The notes under the pieces are model-generated. The model was not told the origin of the DNA, made no database searches, and saw nothing but the letters and a program-made list of their open reading frames with translations. Of a DNA stretch of 64,000 nucleotides, positions 56,300 through 64,000 are shown piece by piece (the stretch's first letter is position 1; every line of letters starts with the position of its first letter). The stretch comes from Streptomyces mobaraensis NBRC 13819 = DSM 40847. Lineage in GTDB: Bacteria; Actinomycetota; Actinomycetes; Streptomycetales; Streptomycetaceae. Made by a program: the position numbers and the translations under genes. Where the stretch lies: contig NZ_CP072827.1 of the NCBI RefSeq assembly GCF_017916255.1, positions 6,659,501 to 6,723,500 of the forward strand, read 5' to 3'.

Positions 56300-57844
56300 T
56301 CAGGCGGGCGTGGGCTCCACCGGGCCGGCGCCCGCATCCGGTTCCGGGGCGGCGCCCTCACCGGCGCCCCCATCAGCGCCCCCGCCCGTGTCCCCACCGG
56401 CCCCCGGCAGGTACTCCTCGCTGATCTCCCGCGGCCCGAACGGCCACACCCGCTCCACCCGCGCCCACAGCAGGAAGGCCAGACAGCCCGCGCCGAACCA
56501 GGCCAGCGACCACTCGATGGGGTGCCGCCCGGGCGAATTGCGGTCCGCGTAGCCGTAGATGACGAGCCACCCGACCAGCGCCACCAGGCTCGGCAGCGGG
56601 TAGAGCCACATCCGGTACGGGCGCGGCAGCGTCGGCTGGCGGCGCCGGAGGACGGTCACGGCCGCGATCTGCCCCAGCGCCTGGACGAGCACCATCACCG
56701 TGGTCAGCAGCTGGATCAGCGTCGCCAGGTCGGTGTGACGGCCGATCAGGAAGCCGACGCAGCCGATGGCCCCCATGCTCAGCAGGCCGAGGACGGGGAA
56801 GCGGTGACGCGGGTGCAGGGTGCCGAACGCACGGAAGAACACCTTCTCCCGGGCCGCGTCGTAGGGGATCCGGGAGGCGCCCAGGAGGCCGGTGAAGACC
56901 GACGCCACGGCGGTGATCAGGATGAGCACGGTGACGGCTTCGGCGGCCCCCTTCCCCCAGGTGCGCTCCAGCACGGCGGAGGCCACGGAGGACGAGGCGA
57001 CGTTGTCCGCGTCGAGCATGTCCCGCCAGTCCACGACGCCCAGGGTGCCGATCTGGAGCAGCAGGTAGATGCCCATGATGCCGAGGATGGAGTAGATGAT
57101 GGAACGCGGGATGGTGCGTCCGGGGTCCTTGATCTCGGCGCCCATGTAGGCGGTCGTCCAGTAACCGCCGTAGTCGTAGATGCCGATGGTCAGCCCGGCC
57201 GCGAAGCCGATCCAGAAGTGATTGCTCGTCAGCTCGAAGGCGTGCGGCGGGTAGGTGAACGCCCGGTCCGGGCTGAAGTGGGTGAACGCGGCGGTGATCA
57301 CCAGCACCACGGCCGCGATCATCACGCACCAGAGCACCGCCGTGATCCGGGCCATGTTCTCCACCCGGCCCCACAGCAGCGCCACGACGACCACGATGAG
57401 CGCGAGACCCGTCAGGTCGCCCTGCGTCGGGGTCATGCCGGGCCAGAGGTACCCCAGGTACTGCACGAAGCCCATCACGCCGCTCGCCATGGCCAGCGGC
57501 ACGTAGAGCATGGCCGTCCAGACGAACAGGAAGGGCATCAGCCGGCCCGTCCGGTACTGGAACGCCTGCCGGAGGTAGACGTAACTGCCGCCCGCGCCCG
57601 GCAGGGAAGCGCCCAGTTCGGCCCACACCAGGCCGTCCGCGAGGGCCAGCAGCGCCCCCGCGAGGAAGCCGATGACGGCCTGCGGGCCGCCGAAGGCCGC
57701 GACCATCAGCGGGATGGTGACGAACGGGCCGATCCCGCACATCTGGCTCATGTTGATGGCGGTGGCCTGGAACGGCCCGACGCGGCGGACGAATCCGCCC
57801 TGACCGTCCGGCGCGTCGGCTCGCTCTCCCGCTCTCTCCGCCAT
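56300..57844 (-). CDS. APC-superfamily amino-acid permease
   Basis: The 514-residue permease has 12 likely helices and the APC start QATAINMSQMCGIGPFVTIP, SLPGAGGSYVYLRQAFQYR and a Gly-rich YDYGGYWTTAYMGAEIKDPGR loop. The C-terminal tail is Gly/Ala/Glu-rich. It should import an amino acid or related amine by proton or cation coupling. ATG 57842-57844 is used with GGGAAGG about nine bases upstream; GTG 57853 is possible. The 310 bases upstream to the riboswitch have no supported gene. Confidence 0.88.
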   Translation of the reverse strand: MAERAGERADAPDGQGGFVRRVGPFQATAINMSQMCGIGPFVTIPLMVAAFGGPQAVIGFLAGALLALADGLVWAELGASLPGAGGSYVYLRQAFQYRTGRLMPFLFVWTAMLYVPLAMASGVMGFVQYLGYLWPGMTPTQGDLTGLALIVVVVALLWGRVENMARITAVLWCVMIAAVVLVITAAFTHFSPDRAFTYPPHAFELTSNHFWIGFAAGLTIGIYDYGGYWTTAYMGAEIKDPGRTIPRSIIYSILGIMGIYLLLQIGTLGVVDWRDMLDADNVASSSVASAVLERTWGKGAAEAVTVLILITAVASVFTGLLGASRIPYDAAREKVFFRAFGTLHPRHRFPVLGLLSMGAIGCVGFLIGRHTDLATLIQLLTTVMVLVQALGQIAAVTVLRRRQPTLPRPYRMWLYPLPSLVALVGWLVIYGYADRNSPGRHPIEWSLAWFGAGCLAFLLWARVERVWPFGPREISEEYLPGAGGDTGGGADGGAGEGAAPEPDAGAGPVEPTPA

Positions 57845-58154
57845 GGCGGCCACCCTTCCCGTCGGCGCGATACCTGCACTCGTACACCGGCCCGCCCGGC
57901 CCGTCCATCACCCCGGACGAGGCGGGCCGGACCGGTGCCCGGCCACCGCCCGAACGGCGCACGGGAGTTGGGGACCGTGGGCCGGACGGGATGCTGGGTG
58001 ACTCTGGCCGGGCGCTCCGCACCGAGTCAAGACCCGGGGCGCACAGGACCGGAGCGCGGCACGGGACGGAAGCCGGTACCGCGACCGGAGCGCCCCCCGA
58101 GGCAGGACATGACAATCGCCACTCTCGGTGCATCCGCACTGGCAGGGGCGTTAC

Positions 58155-58375
58155 AGTGACCCGGCCGTGGTGTTCGGGAAGACCGGTGCAGGACCCTCCC
58201 CAAGGAGGATCCGATTCCGGAGCGGCCCTCGCCACTGTGATCGGGGAGTGACCGTCCCGTTCCGCGCGGCCCACCGGGCGCGTGGAGCCACTGGCCGCAG
58301 CCGGCTGCCGGGAAGGCGGGGGCGGACGCGAACGAACCCGTCAGCCAGGAGACCGGCCACGGCATCTCAGTGAAC
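58155..58375 (+). promoter_or_regulatory. cobalamin riboswitch upstream of the Ni/Co permease gene
   Basis: The leader has GGGAAGACCGGTGCAGGACC (58176-58195), CCCTCGCCACTGTGA (58226-58240) and GTCAGCCAGGAGACC (58340-58354), in the order expected for the class, with a longer variable domain than the cobN leader. The start codon lies about 50 bases after the last element. It should reduce cobalt uptake when cobalamin is plentiful. Confidence 0.88.
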
Positions 58376-58407
58376 CGATCCACGAGGTGCTGGAGCGTGA
58401 ACCCCCA

Positions 58408-59550
58408 ATGACCCTGCCCACCGACGCGTCCACCGGTGCGCCCGCCGATGTGGCCGCCGGGCCGTCCGCCGCCTTCCGCTGGCGCCGCCAGGACACCATG
58501 CGGACCGCCGGCCTGCTCGCCGTCATAGCCGCCCTGCACGTCGTCGCCTTCGGCGTGCTCTTCCTGCTCGTCGTCCCCAACCACTACGAAGTGGGCTCCA
58601 AGGTGTACGGCGTCGGCCTCGGCGTCACCGCCTACACCCTCGGCATGCGGCACGCCTTCGACGCCGACCACATCGCCGCCATCGACAACACCACCCGCAA
58701 GCTGATGGCCGACGGCAAGCGCCCGGTCTCCGTCGGCTTCTGGTTCGCCCTCGGCCACTCCAGCGTCGTGGTCGTCATGGCCGCCCTGGTCTCGGGCGGG
58801 ACGCACATGGCGAGCACGCTGATGGACGAGGACTCGTCCACCCACCAGACCCTCGGCGTCGTCGGCACCTCCGTCTCCGGCGGCTTCCTCTACCTCATCG
58901 CCGCCCTCAACCTCGTCGCCCTCGCCGGCATCCTGCGCATCTTCCGTGCCATGCGCGAGGGCCGCTACGACGAGACGGAGCTGGAGAAGCAGCTCGACTC
59001 GCGCGGCTTCATGAACCGGATCCTCGGCCGGTTCACCCGCTCCATCAGCCGCCCCGGCCAGATGTACCCGCTGGGCTTCCTCTTCGGCCTGGGCTTCGAC
59101 ACCGCCACCGAGGTCACCCTGATGGTCATGGCCGGCAGCGGCGCCGCCGCCGGGCTGCCCTGGTACGCGATCCTCTGCCTGCCGCTGCTGTTCGCCGCCG
59201 GCATGAGCCTCTTCGACACGCTCGACGGCACGTTCATGAACTTCGCCTACCAGTGGGCGTTCTCCAACCCCGTCCGCAAGGTCTACTACAACCTCACCAT
59301 CACCGGCCTGTCGATCGCCGTGGCCTTCCTCATCGGCACCATCGAACTGGTCGGCGTGCTGCACGAGAAGCTGGACCTGGACGACGCGGTCACCGGCTGG
59401 ATCGCCGGGCTCAACCTCGACAACGTCGGCTTCGTCATCGTCGGCCTGTTCGTGGTGGTCTGGGCCGCGGCCCTCGCCTACTGGCGCCTCGCCAAGGTCG
59501 AGCAGCGCTGGGCCGCGCGCGGCGCGACGGCCCCGGCGGCCGAGGGCTGA
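58408..59550 (+). CDS. NiCoT (HoxN/NixA) family nickel/cobalt permease
   Basis: The 380-residue permease has eight likely helices and the NiCoT signatures: RHAFDADHIAAIDNTTR (helix 2, metal binding), FALGHSSVVV, LGFDTATEVTLMV and MSLFDTLDG. Its regulation by a cobalamin riboswitch points to cobalt as the physiological substrate. ATG 58408 was chosen as the first in-frame start past the riboswitch, with a weak ribosome-binding site. Confidence 0.93.
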   Translation: MTLPTDASTGAPADVAAGPSAAFRWRRQDTMRTAGLLAVIAALHVVAFGVLFLLVVPNHYEVGSKVYGVGLGVTAYTLGMRHAFDADHIAAIDNTTRKLMADGKRPVSVGFWFALGHSSVVVVMAALVSGGTHMASTLMDEDSSTHQTLGVVGTSVSGGFLYLIAALNLVALAGILRIFRAMREGRYDETELEKQLDSRGFMNRILGRFTRSISRPGQMYPLGFLFGLGFDTATEVTLMVMAGSGAAAGLPWYAILCLPLLFAAGMSLFDTLDGTFMNFAYQWAFSNPVRKVYYNLTITGLSIAVAFLIGTIELVGVLHEKLDLDDAVTGWIAGLNLDNVGFVIVGLFVVVWAAALAYWRLAKVEQRWAARGATAPAAEG

Positions 59551-59709
59551 CGGCTCTACGTCCCGGCGGCGTCCGTCCTCCGTCCTCCGTTCTCCGTTCT
59601 CCCGGCGACAGGACTTCCTTCCGGTCGTGCTACGGCGGAGGGGCGGACGGGCGGACGCCGCCGGGGCTACCGTGGGAACGGAAGCGTCCGCTCTTCGACG
59701 AGGAGGCCC

Positions 59710-60546
59710 ATGGAACGCGAGAAGATCACCCTCACCGGTGTCCCGGAAACCCTCCTCTCCACCCTCTACGCCCGCGCCGTGGACAGCCGCTCCCGCCACT
59801 CCCTGCTCCACGACCGCACGGCCCTGGACACCGTCCGGCGCGTCGACTACGACTTCCGCAGGACCGGCATGACGTCCGTGAACGCGGCCGGCGTCGCCCT
59901 GCGCGCCCGCTGCCTGGACGACTGGACGGCCGAGTTCCTGGCCCGGCACCCCCGCGCCACCGTGCTCCATCTGGCGTGCGGCCTCGACACCCGGGCGCAC
60001 CGCGTCGCCCGGTTCCCGGAGACCCGCTGGATCGACGTCGACCTCCCCGAGGTCGTCGCCCTCCGCAACCGCCTCCTCCCGCCCGCCGACGGCGATCACC
60101 GCACCCTCGCGACCTCCGTGACCGCCGACGGCTGGCTGGAGGAACTCCCCGCGGACCGGCCCGTGGTGGCCGTCCTCGAAGGACTCGTCCCGTACCTGCG
60201 GCAGGAGGACGGCGAGCGCCTGATCCGGCGGATCACCGCCCATTTCCCGGGCGGACAGCTCCTGTTCGACTGCCTCAACGGCCTGGGCGTCCGCGCGCAG
60301 CGGCTGATCCCCCTCTTCCGCAGGACCGGCGCGACGCTGCACTGGGGCATCGACGACCCCCGCGCCCTGGAACGCCTGCACCCCGGCCTCACCTGCCTCG
60401 ATGTCATCCGCGGCTGCGACCTCCCCGGCGTCCGCCGGATCCCGCCGCTGTCCCGCGCGGAGGCCCGCCTGACGAGCCTCGTGCCGGGGCTGCGGGACGT
60501 GTTCCGGCTGGTGCGGTTCGAGTTCCCGGCCGGCGAAGGGCGTTGA
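59710..60546 (+). CDS. class I SAM-dependent methyltransferase (LCM family)
   Basis: The 278-residue protein resembles the leucine-carboxyl-methyltransferase-like family used in secondary metabolism: FRRTGMTSVNAAGVALRARC, then the glycine-rich LHLACGLDTRAHR and acidic WIDVDLPEV that bind AdoMet, and VLEGLVPYL. The substrate is unknown. The ATG follows GACGAGGAGG. The next 680 bases are pseudogene remains. Confidence 0.85.
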   Translation: MEREKITLTGVPETLLSTLYARAVDSRSRHSLLHDRTALDTVRRVDYDFRRTGMTSVNAAGVALRARCLDDWTAEFLARHPRATVLHLACGLDTRAHRVARFPETRWIDVDLPEVVALRNRLLPPADGDHRTLATSVTADGWLEELPADRPVVAVLEGLVPYLRQEDGERLIRRITAHFPGGQLLFDCLNGLGVRAQRLIPLFRRTGATLHWGIDDPRALERLHPGLTCLDVIRGCDLPGVRRIPPLSRAEARLTSLVPGLRDVFRLVRFEFPAGEGR

Positions 60547-60559
60547 GAGGCGCGGAGGG

Positions 60560-60895
60560 GCCCCCGCGCCCTTACCGGGCACGTGCCGCGCGAAGAAGGA
60601 ACGCACCAGCCGCCGCACCGCCGGGACCGACCGCTCGGGCCGGGCCGGGCCGACGAGCGCGTTCCGGTCCCGGGCCGGCATCAGCCCCGCCGCCTGCAAC
60701 CGGGGTGCCAGGGCCGCGTAGTCGGTGAACACCCAGTGCCCGGCGCCGTCGAGGCGGCGGCGCCGGGCCCGCCCGAGCGGGCCGGCACGGACGGCCAGGA
60801 GCGCTCGAACCGCTCGTCGTGGAAGCCGTCCGTCCCGACCAGGAGCAGCGGCCGGTCCGTGCCCTCCCGCGCCACGGGCTGCCCACCTTCCACTG
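60560..60895 (-). pseudogene. C-terminal fragment of an alpha/beta hydrolase (lipase/PAF-acetylhydrolase type)
   Basis: Two frames on the minus strand join into one family-like sequence. The upstream part reads DRPLLLVGTDGFHDERFERS; after a frame change near 60755-60770 it reads LDGAGHWVFTDYAALAPRLQ, then RSVPAVRRLVRSFFARH. The catalytic Ser half is missing, and no stop follows the normal end. It is a decayed remnant. Its 5' break coincides with the break of the plus-strand ArsR fragment. Confidence 0.65.
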
Positions 60896-61226
60896 GACGG
60901 GTCACCCGCTCGTCGCCGACCTCCCCGACGGCCCGCTCGGCCTCACCTACCCGGCCGGCCCCGGCCTGCCGCTCGACCCCGCCGCGGCGGAGGGACCGGC
61001 CGAACCGCTGACCGCCGTCCTCGGCCGGACCCGCCACGACGCCCTGCTCCCGCTCGCGGACGAACACACCACGACCGGCCTCGCCCGCCGCCTGGGCGTC
61101 GGCAACGCCACCGCCTCCGCCCACGCCGCCGCCCTGCGCGGCGCGGGCCTGGTCGCCTCGGCCCGCCGGGGCCGGGCGGTGCTCCACCGCAGGACGGCGC
61201 TGGGGGACCTGCTGGTACGGCGGTGA
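60879..61226 (+). pseudogene. C-terminal fragment of an ArsR-type winged-helix regulator
   Basis: The open frame from 60819 reads family-like only from about 60879 (LPTFHWTGHPLVADLPDGPL) to the end; it includes the winged helix TTTGLARRLGVGNATASAHA. Full-length DUF5937/ArsR regulators of this kind have about 330 residues, so the N-terminal two thirds are missing. The helix-turn-helix itself is intact, so a short ORF (135 residues from ATG 60819) could in theory still be expressed. Confidence 0.62.
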
Positions 61227-61247
61227 GGCGCCGTCCGACCGCGTCGC

Positions 61248-61613
61248 CTACGCCCCCGCCGCCCCGATGTGCCGGCGGTAGGAGGTGCTCAGCTCGCCCA
61301 CGTTCACCGACGCGTGCACCACCCCCTCCGCCCCCGCCGTGTGCTCCCGCACCAGTGCCAGCACCGCCTCGCTCAGCGCGGCCTTCGCCTCGTCGGTGCG
61401 TCCCGGCAGCACCGCGACCTCGACGTGCACCAGCGACTGCCCCGGCAGCCCGTCCGCCACCACGACCTCCTCGCAGCGGCGGAACCGCGTCTTGCAGTTG
61501 GTCGCGGCCGTGTCGAGGACCCGGGCGGTCAGCGGGTGGAGGGCCAGCGCGAAGGCGCGCGGGTCGAAGGCGCCGGCCAGGGACGCGGAGTAGTCGACGG
61601 CGAAGTGCGGCAT
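61248..61613 (-). CDS. 5-carboxymethyl-2-hydroxymuconate isomerase-like tautomerase
   Basis: The 121-residue protein starts MPHFAVDYSASL, exposing Pro1 after Met removal, as in the CHMI/tautomerase superfamily. Later blocks, VVVADGLPGQSLVHVEVAVL and REHTAG, match that family. CHMI acts in homoprotocatechuate degradation, but no other gene of that pathway is nearby. The ATG is preceded by GGGAGCCTCCC. It lies between the pseudogene scar and the glycosylase gene. Confidence 0.8.
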   Translation of the reverse strand: MPHFAVDYSASLAGAFDPRAFALALHPLTARVLDTAATNCKTRFRRCEEVVVADGLPGQSLVHVEVAVLPGRTDEAKAALSEAVLALVREHTAGAEGVVHASVNVGELSTSYRRHIGAAGA

Positions 61614-61730
61614 GGGAGGCTCCCGGTGTTCACGATGCGCGAGTGGATACGACCGAACGAGTGATCATCCTCTCGTACGTCCCCTCCGGCGCCGACTTGC
61701 CCGACCCGTCACCCCCGTCACACTGGAACC

Positions 61731-62606
61731 ATGCCCGAACTGCCGGAAGTCGAGGCGCTCGCGGCCTTCCTCGGCGAGCGGCTGGCCGGCCGTACGGTCG
61801 AGAAGGTACTGCCGGTCGCGGTGAGCGTGCTCAAGACGTACGACCCGCCGCTCACCGCCCTGGAGGGCCGGCCGGTGGCCGGGGTCCGCCGGCACGGGAA
61901 GTTCCTGGACATCGCCACCGATGACGGCCGCGCCGGCCCTCACCTCGTCCTCCACCTCGCCCGGGCCGGCTGGCTGCGCTGGCAGGACGCCCTCCCCGCC
62001 GCCCCGCCGCGCCCCGGCAAGGGGCCGCTGGCCCTGCGCGTCCGGCTGGCCGGCGGTGCCGGCTTCGACGTGACCGAGGCCGGCACCCGGAAGCGCCTCG
62101 CCGCGTACTGCGTGCACGACCCCGCCGACGTGCCGGGCGTCGCCCGCCTCGGCCCGGACCCGCTGGCCGACGCGTTCACGCCCGAGGTCTTCACCCGGCT
62201 GCTGCGCGACGAGAAGCGCCGGCAGGTCAAGGGCTTCCTGCGGGACCAGAGCGTGATCGCCGGCATCGGCAACGCCTACTCCGACGAGATCCTGCACGCG
62301 GCCCGGATGTCCCCGTTCAAGCCGACGTCGGGCCTGACGGACGAGGAGGCCGCCGCCCTCTACGAGGCGCTGCGGACGACGCTCCGGGACGCCGTCGAGC
62401 GCTCGCGAGGGCAGGCGGCGGCGGGGCTGAAGTCCGGGAAGAAGAGCGGGCTGCGGGTGCACGGGCGGACCGGCGAGCCCTGCCCGGTGTGCGGCGACAC
62501 CATCCGCGAGGTGTCGTTCAGCGACTCGTCCCTCCAGTACTGCCCCACCTGCCAGACGGGCGGCAAGCCGCTCGCCGACCGGCGGCTGTCCCGGCTGCTG
62601 AAGTAG
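61731..62606 (+). CDS. Fpg/Nei family DNA glycosylase
   Basis: The 291-residue protein begins with the catalytic MPELPEVEAL (Pro2 nucleophile, Glu3), has the H2TH region RDQSVIAGIGNAYSDEILH, and ends with a zinc finger (EPCPVCGD...LQYCPTCQT). It removes oxidised bases and cleaves the abasic site. The conserved second-domain Lys is at KFLD (57). Streptomyces have several Fpg/Nei paralogues, so formamidopyrimidine versus Nei specificity is not decided. The ATG overlaps no gene; the convergent permease stop lies eight bases past the stop. Confidence 0.92.
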   Translation: MPELPEVEALAAFLGERLAGRTVEKVLPVAVSVLKTYDPPLTALEGRPVAGVRRHGKFLDIATDDGRAGPHLVLHLARAGWLRWQDALPAAPPRPGKGPLALRVRLAGGAGFDVTEAGTRKRLAAYCVHDPADVPGVARLGPDPLADAFTPEVFTRLLRDEKRRQVKGFLRDQSVIAGIGNAYSDEILHAARMSPFKPTSGLTDEEAAALYEALRTTLRDAVERSRGQAAAGLKSGKKSGLRVHGRTGEPCPVCGDTIREVSFSDSSLQYCPTCQTGGKPLADRRLSRLLK

Positions 62607-62613
62607 CGCGGGG

Positions 62614-64000
62614 TCAGTCCCGAGGAACCCCGCGCGCGTCCGCGTGCGCCAGCTCCGAGTGCCGGTACGAGTAGGTGAAGTACACGACGAGCCCGATCAC
62701 GAACCACACCGCGAACCGCACCCACGTCTGCCACGCCAGATAGGTGATCAGCCAGATCGAGGCGGCCACCCCGATGCCCGGCACCACCGGCACGCCCGGG
62801 CAGCGGAAGCCGCGGGGCAGCTCCGGCCGCTTGTAGCGGAGGACGATGACGGCGGTGCAGACGACGGCGAAGGCCAGCAGGATGCCGATGTTGGTGAGTT
62901 CCGCGGCCTCCCCGATCGGGACGAACCCCGCGATGAGCGCCGAGGCGACGCCCACGATCCAGGTGACCCGGGTGGGCACGTGCCGCGTCGGGTGGGTGTG
63001 CGCGAACCACTTGGGCAGCAGCCCGTCGCGGCTCATCGCGAACCACACCCGCGTCACCCCCAGCATGAAGGTGAACATCACGGTGAGGATGCCGATGATC
63101 GCCCCGACCGCGACGACATCCGCGATGCCGTTGAGCCCCACCGACTTGAAGGCGGTGGAGAAACCGCTCTCCTTGTCGATCTCCGTGTAGTGCTGCATCC
63201 CCGTCAGCACCAGGCACGCCAGCACGTACAGCACCATCGAGATGCCCAGCGAGTACAGGATCGCCCGGGGCATGTGCCGCTGCGCGTCCTTGGACTCCTC
63301 GGCGGCCGTCGACATCGCGTCGTAGCCGAAGACCGCGAAGAAGACGGTGGCGGCGCCGGTGAACGCACCGCTGACGCCGAACGGGAAGAAGGGGTGGTAG
63401 TTCTCGGTCTTCACGTGGAAGAAGCCGACGACCACGACCAGCAGCACCACCACGATCTTCAGGCCGACGACGATCGTCTCGAAGCGGGCCGCGTTCTTGA
63501 TGCCCAGGGTGAGCAGATAGGCGATCAGCAGGCAGAGCACGGCGGCGAACAGGTCCACCCGGTGGCCGTCCCCGGTGCCGGGCGCGCCCAGCATCCAGTG
63601 GGGGAGGTGCGCGCCCGACTCGGTCACCAGGAAGTTGGCGTACCCGGAGATGCCGATGGCGACGACGGAGACGATGGCCGTGTACTCCAGCAGCAGGTCC
63701 CAGCCGATGAACCAGCCGCCGATCTCGCCGAGCACCGCGTAGCCGTAGGTGTAGGCGGAGCCGGCGCGCGGGATGAGGCCCGCGAACTCGGCGTACGAGA
63801 ACGCCGCCGCCGCGCTGGCCACGCCCGCGATGAGGAACGAGACGAGCACCGCGGGCCCGGCCGTGCCGTTGGCGATCGTCCCGGCGAGGCTGAAGATGCC
63901 GGCGCCGATGATGCCGCCGACGCCGATGGCCGTGAGCTGCCACAGCCCCAGGGTGCGGGTCAGGTGCTCGCCGTGCGCCTCCGCCGTCTCCGCCTCTTCG
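62614..64000 (-). CDS. APC-superfamily amino-acid permease (partial, cationic-type)
   Basis: The gene runs off the right edge; at least 461 residues are present. The visible N-terminal part, LTAIGVGGIIGAGIF, is the first-helix block of amino-acid permeases, followed by FAGLIPRAGSAYTYGYAVLG and VFFAVFGYDAMSTAAEESKD. It has 12 or more helices and ends with a hydrophilic tail, SELAHADARGVPRD. The pattern fits the CAT-type (YfnA-like) subfamily. It is unrelated in detail to the permease at 56300. Confidence 0.9.
   Translation of the reverse strand, partial: EEAETAEAHGEHLTRTLGLWQLTAIGVGGIIGAGIFSLAGTIANGTAGPAVLVSFLIAGVASAAAAFSYAEFAGLIPRAGSAYTYGYAVLGEIGGWFIGWDLLLEYTAIVSVVAIGISGYANFLVTESGAHLPHWMLGAPGTGDGHRVDLFAAVLCLLIAYLLTLGIKNAARFETIVVGLKIVVVLLVVVVGFFHVKTENYHPFFPFGVSGAFTGAATVFFAVFGYDAMSTAAEESKDAQRHMPRAILYSLGISMVLYVLACLVLTGMQHYTEIDKESGFSTAFKSVGLNGIADVVAVGAIIGILTVMFTFMLGVTRVWFAMSRDGLLPKWFAHTHPTRHVPTRVTWIVGVASALIAGFVPIGEAAELTNIGILLAFAVVCTAVIVLRYKRPELPRGFRCPGVPVVPGIGVAASIWLITYLAWQTWVRFAVWFVIGLVVYFTYSYRHSELAHADARGVPRD

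Noticed and set aside
58027..60732. 901-codon minus-strand open frame across the Ni/Co permease and methyltransferase genes
   Set aside because: Only its first 60 residues look like protein, and those belong to the hydrolase pseudogene; the rest is a shadow of plus-strand genes.

Overview
The window is a high-GC, high-GC3 actinobacterial chromosome segment. The gene content points to Streptomyces: a short chaplin, a SigB/SigF-type sigma factor, DUF574, DUF397, DUF1876 and XRE/DUF5753 families, GTG/TTG starts, many ATGA/GTGA overlaps and GC-rich hairpin terminators. No rRNA, tRNA, insertion sequence or CRISPR array was recognised. The right end cuts through an amino-acid permease.

Layout. 1-4.5 kb: a gene-poor, lower-GC stretch, a DUF574 methyltransferase, an XRE/DUF5753 plus DUF397 pair with a palindromic operator candidate, and a class-3 lipase. 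4.8-18.4 kb: an isoprenoid/terpenoid island. An ABC1 (UbiB/AarF) kinase is flanked by two related lipoproteins and followed by a 57-residue membrane peptide. Then come dxs-ispG-polyprenyl synthase, which overlap, then ispH, and three class I terpene synthases, one on the minus strand and two translationally coupled on the plus strand. Together these could make IPP/DMAPP, a longer prenyl diphosphate and cyclised terpenes.

18.5-26.2 kb: mostly housekeeping genes: panD, an alpha/beta hydrolase, a sigma factor, a chaplin, a zinc-knuckle SDR protein, tsaD and an MFS exporter. 26.4-42.4 kb: a cobalamin corrin-ring cluster (cobL, cobM, cbiD, cobK, cobIJ, cobH, cobG, cobN). It is interrupted by DUF1876, MerR and lipoprotein genes and by an orphan NDP-hexose 2,3-dehydratase. 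A cobalamin riboswitch precedes cobN, and a second precedes a Ni/Co permease at 58.4 kb.

42.5-47.3 kb: a Crp/Fnr regulator followed by a probable three-gene signalling or conflict operon: a class III nucleotide-cyclase-like protein, a STAND/NLR-like protein and an unknown protein. The C-terminus of the cyclase-like protein and the N-terminus of the STAND-like protein carry the same short motif (NRGFLN...GGQH). This resembles bacterial amyloid-signalling partner pairs and is the most interesting candidate for an undescribed system here.

47.4-64 kb: a lipoprotein, a VWA-domain pair, a secreted serine protease, an XRE/ImmA/MAB_1171c-type membrane protein triad followed by a P450, a Yip1-like membrane protein, APC permeases, a Ni/Co permease, a methyltransferase, a deletion scar joining two divergent pseudogene halves, a CHMI-type isomerase and an Fpg/Nei glycosylase.

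All calls come from reading the sequence and the translations. No homology search was run. Starts were chosen by ribosome-binding site, overlap and family length.
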